A stretch of 64,000 nucleotides of DNA from Ferrimonas senticii DSM 18821 (GTDB lineage: Bacteria; Pseudomonadota; Gammaproteobacteria; Enterobacterales; Shewanellaceae). Positions 46,803-55,054 of the stretch are shown here, in pieces; position 1 is the stretch's first letter; each line of letters begins with the position of its first letter. The DNA lies in the NCBI RefSeq assembly GCF_000422665.1, contig NZ_AUGM01000001.1, forward strand, positions 427,352 to 491,351, read 5' to 3'. The translations under genes were made by a program, and so were the position numbers. The notes beneath the pieces were generated by a model. The model saw only the letters and a list, made by a program, of their open reading frames with translations. It was not told where the DNA came from and ran no database searches.

Positions 46803-46834
46803 TTAGATCAACTAACGACAATTAGTTGATCTAA
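46803..46834. repeat. Perfect 13-bp inverted repeat between recombinase and RHH gene
   Basis: TTAGATCAACTAA (46803-46815) and TTAGTTGATCTAA (46822-46834) flank the six bases CGACAA. There is no T tract on either strand typical of a terminator. A 13-bp arm with a 6-bp centre is the geometry of a tyrosine-recombinase core site, and an operator is equally possible. Confidence 0.6.
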
Positions 46835-46892
46835 AAAGATCGACGCAGATCATAGATAGGGCACTGATGTGCCCAAATGGGGATGCTCAGGG

Positions 46893-47351
46893 TCAGCCTG
46901 TGGTCTCTTCTAAAGCGGTATTTGGGGCAGTCAATTCCCGTACCATCCAGCAGATTGCTTCGGAATTGCTGGCCAAACGGTAGCGTTTTTTGATGAATTG
47001 CAGCGCAGCAAAGGCGTCAGCATCAAGGTCAATCGCTTTGGTTTTAGCCCGATTTCGATGCAAAAAACTGTTGTAACGCCGCCTTAATAGCGGCAATTGT
47101 TCGGCCCCAAACTGGTCACAAATGTAGCGATGCAGCTCCAGACTTAGGGTTGGATCAGACTGCAAAAAACGTTGTTGCCAGTCCGGCAATAACAGGTTCT
47201 GCACCTGGTGGCGCCACGATTCGACCTCAGCAAAGTTCATATATCGAGCTAAAAACAGATCGGTGCGGCTAACTAAAAAGGCAATAAAGTCGGGATCAAG
47301 TGGGCGCATATCACATGTAACACGGTAAAAATCGCCGAAGATTGTAGCCAT
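46893..47351 (-). CDS. Ribbon-helix-helix protein with MatP-like layout
   Basis: 152 residues, no membrane segment. The N-terminal part is helical. The C-terminal part reads KAIDLDADAFAALQFIKKRY then SNSEAICWMVREL (about 104-141), the strand-helix-helix pattern of RHH DNA-binding proteins. Length, a basic RRRYNSFLHRNR stretch and the K-x-IDLD strand recall MatP (E. coli: RRKRHF...KKSIDLE), and matP is next to ycbZ in E. coli. Conserved MatP residues elsewhere are absent, so it is either a divergent MatP or an unrelated RHH regulator of the recombinases. TCACATG-type repeats surround its start. Confidence 0.7.
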   Translation of the reverse strand: MATIFGDFYRVTCDMRPLDPDFIAFLVSRTDLFLARYMNFAEVESWRHQVQNLLLPDWQQRFLQSDPTLSLELHRYICDQFGAEQLPLLRRRYNSFLHRNRAKTKAIDLDADAFAALQFIKKRYRLASNSEAICWMVRELTAPNTALEETTG

Positions 47352-47492
47352 AGATGCGTAAATTTAAAAGCAAATCAGTATGCTACATGTGATACAAGAA
47401 GCCAGAATGATCACATGAGATAAGAAGTCCATGGTGCCGGCAACAAACTCCAAGGTTTAGTAAAGCGAGATATTGGCAGTCATCACATGTGT
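47309..47492. repeat. Four TCACATG-type motifs around the RHH gene start
   Basis: TATCACATGTAACA at 47309-47322 (+), TATCACATGTAG at 47383-47394 (-), GATCACATGAGATA at 47409-47422 (+) and CATCACATGTGTCC at 47481-47494 (+). Spacings are 74, 26 and 72 bases. The first lies inside the coding start of the RHH gene. Such clustered sites suggest autoregulation by the RHH protein or a nucleoprotein array. Confidence 0.65.
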
Positions 47493-47570
47493 CCAATGAT
47501 GGTTCTAACAAACATGGCACAGCAACAGTCGCTAAACTTAAAGGCTCTGTAGGTACTGGAATTTACTGAC

Positions 47571-47762
47571 ATGACGCTGTGCTTTAATTTACTTGCCGAA
47601 CGGGCGGCCAAGCTCGGATTTGGTATTCGCCAAACCGATGCGCAACATTTTGATCTGTACGCGTTAGACAACAGCGAAGGCTTACTGGATCAGCAGTTAA
47701 CCCAGGCGGATCATCAACAGTTGCTGCAACAGCTGCAAAGCCTCGAACAGGATCAGTCATAA
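47571..47762 (+). CDS. Small unknown protein at the edge of the recombinase locus
   Basis: 63 residues, acidic and glutamine-rich toward the C-terminus (LDQQLTQADHQQLLQQLQSLE, read in parts, probably one long helix). No signal, no recognised family. Support is modest: an intact frame, divergent from the RHH gene, and a -10-like CGCTAAACTTAAAG 28 bases before the ATG that is repeated at the same distance before the channel gene at 48802. The ribosome site is weak. Confidence 0.5.
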   Translation: MTLCFNLLAERAAKLGFGIRQTDAQHFDLYALDNSEGLLDQQLTQADHQQLLQQLQSLEQDQS

Positions 47763-47864
47763 AAAACCGATGCACAAAAGATCCTGACAATGCGCATATG
47801 CAAAACCGTAGTTGAGATCAGAAGCTGAGATCAGACGTGGTCGATACAGAGAAAAACAGCCATC

Positions 47865-47892
47865 AATGCCGATAATCCTATTTATCGGCATT
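47865..47892. terminator. Hairpin after the small unknown gene
   Basis: AATGCCGATAA (47865-47875) pairs perfectly with TTATCGGCATT (47882-47892) over TCCTAT. The T tract is short on +, so termination is uncertain. The rest of 47763-48072 shows no gene I can support; a 16-residue frame at 47989-48039 with AAGGAA upstream is noted only. Confidence 0.45.
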
Positions 47893-48072
47893 TGCCTAAA
47901 TGGCAGCAAGTTGCGCTGATCCCTCGATTATCCTTCATTACATACAACTGCGCACAATGTATATTATGTTAAATAAGGAATTTGATAGATGATTTCGAGC
48001 AATGTGCTTCAGAATGCTCTCTTTTCTATGCTGATCTGACTTCTTTTCCTTAGGTAATACTGCAATCAATAA

Positions 48073-48088
48073 CTGTATATACATACAG
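48073..48088. promoter_or_regulatory. LexA-type operator (SOS box 3), no clear target gene
   Basis: CTGTATATACATACAG is the best of the three boxes (CTGTAT-N4-ATACAG with alternating TA core). No gene of credible size starts downstream on either strand before the DUF1127 terminator on + or the small unknown gene on -. It may drive a short RNA or be left over from a lost SOS gene. Confidence 0.7.
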
Positions 48089-48143
48089 CTAATGGTAAAT
48101 TCGATACCTAAATAGCCTTTTCCACGCCACGCTGTTGGTTAAT

Positions 48144-48163
48144 GCAGCAATGCGTGCTGCTTT
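48144..48163 (+). terminator. Hairpin with short T run downstream of SOS box 3
   Basis: GCAGCA (48144-48149) pairs with TGCTGC (48155-48160) over ATGCG, then TTTATT. If transcription starts near the LexA-type box this would end a transcript of about 70 bases. The stem is short, so this is tentative. Confidence 0.35.
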
Positions 48164-48202
48164 ATTGCACGCTCGGGTAATGTTCCAGCAGATTGTGGGC
48201 AC

Positions 48203-48230
48203 AAAAAAGCGAGCCACCAAGGGCTCGCTT
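48203..48230 (-). terminator. Terminator of the DUF1127 gene
   Basis: On - the stem AAGCGAGCC (48230-48222) with GGCTCGCTT (48215-48207) is followed by a T run (A at 48203-48208 on +). The + side has TTCTTTG and may also stop transcripts from SOS box 3. Confidence 0.85.
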
Positions 48231-48265
48231 CTTTGTGCTGACAGACACAATTCGTTATTTGGACC

Positions 48266-48442
48266 TTAACGAACGTGTTCTCCACGTGGACACCGACCTT
48301 CACAGTGATAGCCGATGTCACGAAGAACGTGATCAGGTAACGCCGATAACTGAACCTGACCACCTTTCTTGGTTTGCATGAAAGGCAGTGCCATCGCAGC
48401 ACGGTTCATAAGTACACGCAGTTGGTTCAATTGAGCGGTCAT
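48266..48442 (-). CDS. DUF1127 small protein
   Basis: 58 residues from ATG 48442, chosen for AGGAGT at good distance; the frame extends upstream without a ribosome site. The C-terminal half QVQLSALPDHVLRDIGYHCEGRCP carries the DUF1127 core (L-x-x-L-x-x-x-x-L-x-DIG). Members of this family bind RNA and affect phosphate and arginine metabolism in alphaproteobacteria; in gammaproteobacteria their role is unclear. Monocistronic, with its own terminator. Confidence 0.85.
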   Translation of the reverse strand: MTAQLNQLRVLMNRAAMALPFMQTKKGGQVQLSALPDHVLRDIGYHCEGRCPRGEHVR

Positions 48443-48727
48443 GACTGACTCCTGAAATTTGATACAAACAAGTTGTTTCGTTGGCGCTATCTTCGTGCTT
48501 TCTGGGCTCTGCTTCAAACGAGAAATTATGCCAACTTCGATTAAGAAAAACTTATCCGAAATAACTTCAATGCACCGTTAATTCAGCATCTTGCTAACCT
48601 GCTGCCAGCATTATCGCTGTGGATATTTTAATCAAAATACAACCCATTGAATCAAATACTTAGCCACAGTAAGTCGGTTGTTTCACTGTCGACACGTGCC
48701 AGTTAACTGAAAAATCAGACAGTTGTA

Positions 48728-48745
48728 GCGTGATTCAGGTCACTA
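48728..48745 (+). promoter_or_regulatory. CRP-type site and promoter before the channel gene
   Basis: GTGA-TTCAGG-TCAC (48730-48743) matches the CRP core spacing GTGA-N6-TCAC. A -10-like TAAACT follows at 48763-48768, inside a 14-bp sequence (CGCTAAACTTAAAG, 48760-48773) that also occurs at 47530-47543. The remaining part of the 359-base gap (48443-48727) is AT-rich and shows no gene. Confidence 0.45.
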
Positions 48746-48801
48746 AATCCGCGAGTGGCCGCTAAACTTAAAGCTGGCTTTGGCTGCAGGATCCGACCTA
48801 G

Positions 48802-51800
48802 ATGGCGCTGAAAACAATGCTCAATTTGCTGGTAATAGTGCTGACGTTGTCATTACCTAATCTATCGGCGGCAACCTTGCCTGAAGCCACCGATCTGCGG
48901 CAGCGACTGCAAAATCTACAAAGTGATCCGCAAGCCAACAGCGAGGCGATCAAACAGTTGGAGTTGGCGCAACAAGCGCTCAATGATTATCAACGTTGGC
49001 AAAGCCAACAGTCGGAGCTGCAGCAGCAGATCGCTCAAGCCGCCAAGATCAAACAGCAGCGACAGCAACAGATTGATAAGTTAGTGGCAGCCAAGCCCCC
49101 TGCCCTTAACAATGATCTGGCCGACGCCGAATTGGATAAATTACTCGATGATGCCAAAGTAATTGGCAATCAGTTGGCGGCTGAGATCGCCAACCAAAAC
49201 GAACAGCGTCAACAATTGCTGCGGTTGCAGCAAAATTTACCGCAACAGATCGCCGAGATTGAGCAAAGCCTCAAGCAATTGCAGCAAACGGAACCGCAGC
49301 AGAGCGACAACCTTAGCCAACAATGGTATCGCCAGATCGTATTTAGCGAACAGCAAGCGCACCTGCAATTACTGCAACTGCAACAGCGAACACTATTACC
49401 ACGGTTAGACCTGTCTAAGTTGTATCTGCAGTTACTGGATCTGCAACAGCAACAAAATCAAACTAAAACCCAACTGATCTCGGAGCGCCTGTTACAGCTT
49501 AACCAGTTGTCTGGGCAACAGATGATCGCCAGAGCCGCGCGCTTAGTCGCTGATGTGCAAACTCAGCAACTGCAACAAACCGACAGTTCAGTAACCGCCT
49601 TGACCACCAGCGTCACCGATCTTGCCAAGCAGTTTGAATCACTTGGTATTGAAACCGCCAAAGCACAGCAAGAGCGTCAGCGGCTGCAGCAGATCCGCCA
49701 ACAAACCAGCCACACCTTGGCGCAGCTGAAAGAGCAGATCACCTGGCTGCAGCAAAGCCCGGAGTTTTCCGATGCGATTCGAGGTCAACTGAAACGGCTG
49801 CCGCTGGTCGACAACTATCGCGACTATCAAACCGAATTGGCGCAGGCCCATCTGCAGCGGTTTACCTTAAGCCAACATCAAGGCAATCATTATTCTGCGT
49901 CCGATCCGCAAAATAGGCCGCTGAATAAATTGGCTGACTTTGAACAGGAGTTAACCGACCAGTTGCTCAGCGAGTATGACCAATACATCGCCATCTTGAC
50001 CGAACTCAATGGGCTGCAAACTCAAGTGATCCAAGAGGTCGCGGCTGAAAAAGATTTTTTGCGAGAAAAGCAGTTGTTGCTGCAAGGGCAAGCACCACTG
50101 TGGCAAGTACTGCCACAGCGCTGGCATGAATTTTTCGGCAATGCCTCATCAAGCGCCCGCTGGCAGTTCATCAAAGACACCTTTGCTGGACGCCATTTGG
50201 CGCTCGCTATCTGGCTGCTGGTTACTGTCGTAAGTTTAATCAGTTACTGGCATTTCAGCCGCGTACTCAAACACTGGCAGCAACAATTTGCCAGCAGCTT
50301 AGGCAATGCCAAAACTGATCGCTACGGGCGAACCTTGTCGCTTACGGTGGCGATCACCGCATTGGTGTTCTTGCCGGTGTTGCCACTGCTTCTAATCTTT
50401 ATCTACTCCAGCATCCATGCGCCCTACTTTACGTCATTCGATCAATATCATTTGCTGATTGCGACAATGGTGCAGATCTACCTATGGGAATGGCTACTGC
50501 AAGCCAGCCGGCAACAGGGGTTGTTTGTCGGACACTTTGAATTTTCACTGGTCGGCTGTCAGTCATTACGGCGACTGCTCAAACGCTTTCGGCCGCTGTT
50601 TTACTGTTTCACCATCGGTATCTTAATCGTCGAGGCGTGGGCGGCGGATGCCGAAAGTTCGGCATTGCGGCTGATGCTGATCGGCGTTACCGCCATCTTA
50701 TTTGGGTTTTACTGGCGACTACTTAGTACTCCGGCCATTTTGGCGCTGATCTCCGAATCTAAACCAACCCTGCTCTCAAAAATATTGTTGATGGCGATCG
50801 AACTGATCTTAGTGGTGGCAATTGCGCTGATCTGCGCCGGCTACTTCTATGCCGCGTGGGCGTTGATCTATTACCTGCACGCAGGGTTGTTAGTGGTGTT
50901 GCTGGTACTGCTGTTGCGACAACTTGGATTTCGTTGGCTTCGTGTGGAAGAAAGCCATCGCGCCTATCAGTTAGCACTACAAAAACGGGCCGAACAGCAA
51001 GGCGACGAAGAGGCGGCTAACCAAGAATTAACCTCAATGGCTAAAGTGGAACAACTGAGTAAACAGTCATTAATGGTGCTTAACCTGATTAGCTTGATTG
51101 CCCTGTTTGCGCTTGGTTCAGCACTACTGGCCAATACCGAACTAGCGCTGCAATGGATGGATAACATCGTGGTATGGGAGGTCAGCAGCGGCGAAGGCGC
51201 CAGTGCCATCACCGAAAAAATTACCCTGCGTGCCGCCATAAATGCTCTGGTACTGGTATCTATCTGCTTTTTTGCCGCGGCCAACTTACCTGGGGTGTTA
51301 GAACTGCTGGTACTGCATCATCTGCCAATGTCTAAAGGAGTTAGCTATGCCATCACCACCCTACTTCGCTATGCCCTGGTGATGGTGGCCCTTGGGGTTG
51401 GCTTGTCGGCGCTTGGGCTGCATTGGTCCAATTTACAGTGGTTGGTTGCCGCCCTAGGGGTTGGTCTGGGCTTTGGACTGCAAGAGATTTTTGCCAATTT
51501 GGTCTGCGGCTTGATCTTGCTGGTCGAACGCCCGGTTCGAGTCGGTGATATTATTACTATCAATGAGTTAACCGGAACGGTCACCCGCATCAACACTCGC
51601 GCGACCACCATTCAAGATTGGGATCGCAAGGAGATTCTGGTGCCGAATAAAGCGCTTATCACCGATCAACTCACCAACTGGTCGCTGTCGGACGGCATAA
51701 CCCGGATCGTGATCCCCATTGGGGTGGCCTATGGCAGTGATGTGCCATTGGTTAAACGGATACTACTTGAGATTGCCGATGAGCACAGCGACGTATTGAG

Positions 51801-52023
51801 CGAACCCAGTCCTCTGGCACTGTTTAGCAGTTTTGGCGACAGTGCCCTGATGTTTGAACTGCGCTGCTACATTGAAACGCCAGACACGTTGGCGTCAACT
51901 CGGGATCAGTTAAACAGTAATATCGATGCCCGCTTTCGTGAGCACCAGATCGACATCGCCTTCCCGCAGTTGGATATCAACATTAAAACCGGCACCAATC
52001 CGCCGGATCTGTTGCTGCGCTAG
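48802..52023 (+). CDS. Large mechanosensitive channel of the MscK/MscM family
   Basis: 1073 residues. Signal peptide about 1-24, then a long periplasmic glutamine-rich coiled-coil region (to about 460), about eight membrane helices, and the MscS-like core: the pore helix region (GVGLGFGLQEIFANLVCGLILLVERPVRVGDII, read in parts) and the cytosolic beta domain (RATTIQDWDRKEILVPNKALIT). It releases solutes on membrane tension. The C-terminal segment GVAYGSDVPLVKRIL is closer to MscK, but MscM (YjeP) cannot be excluded. A K+ or osmotic role is inferred from the family. Confidence 0.9.
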   Translation: MALKTMLNLLVIVLTLSLPNLSAATLPEATDLRQRLQNLQSDPQANSEAIKQLELAQQALNDYQRWQSQQSELQQQIAQAAKIKQQRQQQIDKLVAAKPPALNNDLADAELDKLLDDAKVIGNQLAAEIANQNEQRQQLLRLQQNLPQQIAEIEQSLKQLQQTEPQQSDNLSQQWYRQIVFSEQQAHLQLLQLQQRTLLPRLDLSKLYLQLLDLQQQQNQTKTQLISERLLQLNQLSGQQMIARAARLVADVQTQQLQQTDSSVTALTTSVTDLAKQFESLGIETAKAQQERQRLQQIRQQTSHTLAQLKEQITWLQQSPEFSDAIRGQLKRLPLVDNYRDYQTELAQAHLQRFTLSQHQGNHYSASDPQNRPLNKLADFEQELTDQLLSEYDQYIAILTELNGLQTQVIQEVAAEKDFLREKQLLLQGQAPLWQVLPQRWHEFFGNASSSARWQFIKDTFAGRHLALAIWLLVTVVSLISYWHFSRVLKHWQQQFASSLGNAKTDRYGRTLSLTVAITALVFLPVLPLLLIFIYSSIHAPYFTSFDQYHLLIATMVQIYLWEWLLQASRQQGLFVGHFEFSLVGCQSLRRLLKRFRPLFYCFTIGILIVEAWAADAESSALRLMLIGVTAILFGFYWRLLSTPAILALISESKPTLLSKILLMAIELILVVAIALICAGYFYAAWALIYYLHAGLLVVLLVLLLRQLGFRWLRVEESHRAYQLALQKRAEQQGDEEAANQELTSMAKVEQLSKQSLMVLNLISLIALFALGSALLANTELALQWMDNIVVWEVSSGEGASAITEKITLRAAINALVLVSICFFAAANLPGVLELLVLHHLPMSKGVSYAITTLLRYALVMVALGVGLSALGLHWSNLQWLVAALGVGLGFGLQEIFANLVCGLILLVERPVRVGDIITINELTGTVTRINTRATTIQDWDRKEILVPNKALITDQLTNWSLSDGITRIVIPIGVAYGSDVPLVKRILLEIADEHSDVLSEPSPLALFSSFGDSALMFELRCYIETPDTLASTRDQLNSNIDARFREHQIDIAFPQLDINIKTGTNPPDLLLR

Positions 52024-52043
52024 CTTGATGCAATAATGCATAA

Positions 52044-52472
52044 TTACTCAGCCACGGGCGCATCCGCCAACCAATCAAAATGCAGCGTCTGCAGCTTTCC
52101 GCCTTGGTCTTGCAGCCGCACCGCCAGCCGCCACACCATATGATCAGTCGCGCAACTGCCAACCATGGTTTGCGCGCTGCCGTGCTGATCAAACTTAACC
52201 GGGATCATCCCCATATACATATCGCGGCCGGTGATCTGCGCGGCAACAATGGTCTGTCCCGGCGCTAACTGCAACTGCAAGCTAAGTGGTGTTTCACTGG
52301 GTGCAGTAGCCGGCAACAGGGTGAGTCTATTGCCTTGTTGTTGGCACTCATGCTGCTGAAAATCACACATAACCGCCGCCCCAAGATGTGGCATGACCTC
52401 GCTGTTGGTCGCCACCGGTTGACAACCAGTAAGCATTACCAGCGCCGCCAGCATCTTTAACTTTTGCGTCAC
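52044..52472 (-). CDS. Methionine-rich lipoprotein next to ccoN
   Basis: 142 residues from the GTG at 52472 (ATG 52454 is an alternative). A short lipoprotein signal ends in LTGC, the lipobox. The mature part contains MYMGMIPVKF and GSCATDHMVWRL, a pattern of Met, Cys and His that could bind copper. It lies divergent from the ccoNOQP operon and could serve copper delivery to the oxidase, but that is inference from context; I recognise no named family. It converges on the channel gene with 20 bases between the stops. Confidence 0.7.
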   Translation of the reverse strand: MTQKLKMLAALVMLTGCQPVATNSEVMPHLGAAVMCDFQQHECQQQGNRLTLLPATAPSETPLSLQLQLAPGQTIVAAQITGRDMYMGMIPVKFDQHGSAQTMVGSCATDHMVWRLAVRLQDQGGKLQTLHFDWLADAPVAE

Positions 52473-52647
52473 AAGTCCGCCAGTTTCACACTGGCAATCA
52501 CAACCGTTTTGAACCTTAAGCTCTGATAAAATCACTATTAATTTCCGCAGCTTAGATTTTTCACATCGCCAGATTATCGCTACCACCAGCGGTTGCAAAT
52601 GAAACGATAACAAGATGTGAACAAATGTTGGTCAATGGTAGATAAAT

Positions 52648-52661
52648 TTGACACAGATCAA
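52648..52661 (+). promoter_or_regulatory. FNR-type box before ccoN
   Basis: TTGAC-ACAG-ATCAA matches the FNR consensus TTGAT-N4-ATCAA with one change. A second weaker half-match, TTGAC-ATAG-CTCAA, lies at 52690-52703. ccoN starts at 52821. The encoded FNR (60339) is the probable regulator. The 348-base gap holds nothing else I recognise. Confidence 0.7.
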
Positions 52662-52820
52662 TAGCTAACTCACGCATCGACTGGGTTTTTTGACATAGCT
52701 CAAGTAACATGGCGTTGCCTTGATCGGTATCACTGTGCGTAGGACATCGTGCAGTGTCGATGTCATCATGGCGTCATCAAGCTGTATCGAAAACGCAGCA
52801 GTTGCAGTGGAAGCATAACT

Positions 52821-54245
52821 ATGAACCAGACCTTGCCGCAGACCGAGTACAACTACACCGTTGTACGACAGTTTGCCATCATGACCGTTATCTGGGGCAT
52901 TGTCGGCATGGGCGTTGGCGTGTTACTCGCCGCCCAGTTGATTTGGCCTGAGCTTAACTTTAATACCCCTTGGCTGACTTACAGCCGTCTTCGACCGCTA
53001 CACACCAATGCGGTCATTTTTGCCTTTGGCACCAGCGCGTTGTTCGCCACCTCCTACTATGTGGTGCAGCGAACTTGTCAAACGCGGATCTTCTCTGACA
53101 AATTGGCCGCCTTCACCTTCTGGGGTTGGCAAGCCATTATTGTCGCCGCGGCGATCACCTTGCCGTTGGGGTACACCACCTCTAAAGAGTACGCCGAACT
53201 GGAATGGCCGATTGATATCGCCATCGCCGTGGTTTGGGTGATGTACGCGGTGGTGTTCTTTGGCACCGTTATCAAGCGCAAAACCAGCCATATCTATGTA
53301 GCAAACTGGTTCTTTGGCGCCTTCATCATTACCGTTGCGGTGCTGCATATCGTGAACTCGATGGCAATTCCTGTCTCGGGGATGAAGTCCTACTCGGTCT
53401 ATGCCGGTGCGGTCGATGCCATGGTGCAGTGGTGGTACGGCCACAACGCCGTCGGCTTCCTGCTGACCGCCGGTTTCTTAGGGATGATGTACTACTTTGT
53501 GCCCAAGCAAGCGGGTCGTCCGGTCTACAGCTACCGTCTGTCCATTGTTCACTTCTGGGCGCTGATCGCGCTCTACATCTGGGCAGGTCCACACCATCTG
53601 CATTACACCGCGCTGCCGGATTGGGCGCAGTCGCTGGGGATGGTGATGTCATTGGTGTTGTTTGCGCCGTCTTGGGGCGGGATGATCAACGGCATTATGA
53701 CCCTTTCTGGCGCGTGGCATAAGCTGCGTACCGATCCCATTTTACGGTTCTTGATTGTGTCGCTGTCGTTCTACGGTATGTCGACCTTTGAAGGGCCGAT
53801 GATGGCGATCAAGACCGTTAACGCGCTGTCGCACTACACCGACTGGACCATTGGCCACGTGCACTCTGGCGCGCTCGGTTGGGTAGCGATGATCTCCATC
53901 GGTGCCGTGTATCACTTGATCCCAGTGCTGTTTAACCAGCCACAGATGTACTCTGTGAAGCTTATCAACGCCCACTTCTGGTTAGCGACCATCGGTACCG
54001 TGCTGTACATCGTAGCGATGTGGTTTGCCGGGATCAGCCAAGGTTTGATGTGGCGTGCAGTCAACACCGACGGCACTCTGACCTACTCGTTTATCGAAGC
54101 CCTTAAAGCAACCGAACCGTTCTATATCGTCCGCTTTATCGGTGGCGTGTTCTTCCTGACCGGGATGTTGCTAATGGCGTACAACGTGTTTAAGACCGTG
54201 ACCGCCGAGCAAGGCGAAATCCAACCACAACCAGCCGCGGCGTAA
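52821..54245 (+). CDS. ccoN: Cytochrome cbb3 oxidase subunit I (CcoN)
   Basis: Catalytic haem-copper subunit of the high-affinity C-type oxidase. ATG 52821 is chosen; the frame opens earlier at 52749 but those residues are not like the family. 474 residues with twelve hydrophobic helices and the metal-binding segments [29 protein letters not shown] (CuB histidines) and [20 protein letters not shown] is upstream. First gene of ccoNOQP. Confidence 0.97.
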   Translation: MNQTLPQTEYNYTVVRQFAIMTVIWGIVGMGVGVLLAAQLIWPELNFNTPWLTYSRLRPLHTNAVIFAFGTSALFATSYYVVQRTCQTRIFSDKLAAFTFWGWQAIIVAAAITLPLGYTTSKEYAELEWPIDIAIAVVWVMYAVVFFGTVIKRKTSHIYVANWFFGAFIITVAVLHIVNSMAIPVSGMKSYSVYAGAVDAMVQWWYGHNAVGFLLTAGFLGMMYYFVPKQAGRPVYSYRLSIVHFWALIALYIWAGPHHLHYTALPDWAQSLGMVMSLVLFAPSWGGMINGIMTLSGAWHKLRTDPILRFLIVSLSFYGMSTFEGPMMAIKTVNALSHYTDWTIGHVHSGALGWVAMISIGAVYHLIPVLFNQPQMYSVKLINAHFWLATIGTVLYIVAMWFAGISQGLMWRAVNTDGTLTYSFIEALKATEPFYIVRFIGGVFFLTGMLLMAYNVFKTVTAEQGEIQPQPAAA

Positions 54246-54255
54246 GGAGTAAACG

Positions 54256-54867
54256 ATGAAATTCAATCACGAAACCATCGAGAAAAACGCCGGTTGGTTG
54301 GCGATCATGATTGTGATTGCCATCTCTTTTGGTGGCGTCGCTCAAATTGTGCCGTTGATCTTCCAAGATCAAACCACCAAGCCGGTTGATGGTCTGGAGC
54401 CTTACACCGCGTTGCAGATGGAAGGTCGCGATATCTACATTCGCGAAGGCTGCGTTGGCTGCCATAGCCAGATGATCCGTCCGTTTAGAGCGGAAACTGA
54501 GCGTTATGGCCATTACAGCGTCGCCGGTGAGAGCGTCTGGGAGCATCCATTCCTGTGGGGCTCTAAGCGTACCGGCCCTGATCTGGCGCGCGTTGGTGGC
54601 CGTTACTCTGATGAGTGGCACCGCATTCACTTGATCGATCCTCGGGCCGTGGTGCCAGAGTCGAATATGCCCGGTTTCCCTTGGTTAGAAGAGAACCAAG
54701 TGGATAGCAGCCACACCTTGGCGAAGATGCAGCTGTTTCGCGATAACTTCGGTGTGCCGTATGGCAGCGATGACGAGCTAGCTAAAGACGTTGCCAGTAT
54801 CCAAGGCAAAACCGAGATGGACGCACTGATCGCCTACCTGCAAGTGCTAGGCACCGGTTTGAAGTAA
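54256..54867 (+). CDS. ccoO: Cytochrome cbb3 oxidase monohaem subunit (CcoO)
   Basis: 203 residues: N-terminal membrane anchor (about 15-37), then one c-type haem motif CVGCH in [36 protein letters not shown] is a CcoO signature and the axial methionine is in [16 protein letters not shown] precedes the ATG, ten bases after ccoN. It passes electrons from CcoP to the catalytic subunit. Confidence 0.96.
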   Translation: MKFNHETIEKNAGWLAIMIVIAISFGGVAQIVPLIFQDQTTKPVDGLEPYTALQMEGRDIYIREGCVGCHSQMIRPFRAETERYGHYSVAGESVWEHPFLWGSKRTGPDLARVGGRYSDEWHRIHLIDPRAVVPESNMPGFPWLEENQVDSSHTLAKMQLFRDNFGVPYGSDDELAKDVASIQGKTEMDALIAYLQVLGTGLK

Positions 54868-54877
54868 GGAGCGCATT

Positions 54878-55054
54878 ATGACTATTGGCGATTTCCACGC
54901 TTACTACACCTTGGTGTTATTTATCGCGATGATCGGCATCATCGCTTGGGCCTATTCCAAACGCAGTAAACCGGCGTTTGATGAGGCGGCGGACTTGGTG
55001 TTTGCCGATGAAAGCACCACTCAAGCCCGTGCCGACAAGGAGTTAAACCCATGA
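54878..55054 (+). CDS. ccoQ: Cytochrome cbb3 oxidase small subunit (CcoQ)
   Basis: A 58-residue gene fitting tightly between ccoO and ccoP. It starts MTIGDFHAYYTLVLF, has one membrane helix (about 9-27), then a charged cytosolic tail, as CcoQ/FixQ proteins do. AAGGAG lies upstream and the stop overlaps the ccoP ATG (ATGA at 55051). CcoQ stabilises the complex. Confidence 0.93.
   Translation: MTIGDFHAYYTLVLFIAMIGIIAWAYSKRSKPAFDEAADLVFADESTTQARADKELNP

Noticed and set aside
44415-47351. Integron with IntI and cassette array
   Set aside because: The recombinases lack IntI context, and there are no attC-like repeats or serial promoterless cassettes on either side.
47309-47494. CRISPR array
   Set aside because: The repeated core is only 7-9 bases, appears on both strands and spacings are irregular (74, 26, 72).
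47989-48039. 16-residue peptide gene with AAGGAA upstream
   Set aside because: Too short to distinguish from chance and without a recognisable toxin or leader-peptide pattern.
44324-48265. matS sites for MatP
   Set aside because: I saw no GTGAC-N3-GTCAC match in this segment; GTGAC at 44367 is not followed by the second half.
52749-52820. 24-residue N-terminal extension of CcoN
   Set aside because: It is Cys/Arg-rich and unlike the family, while ATG 52821 begins the conserved sequence.
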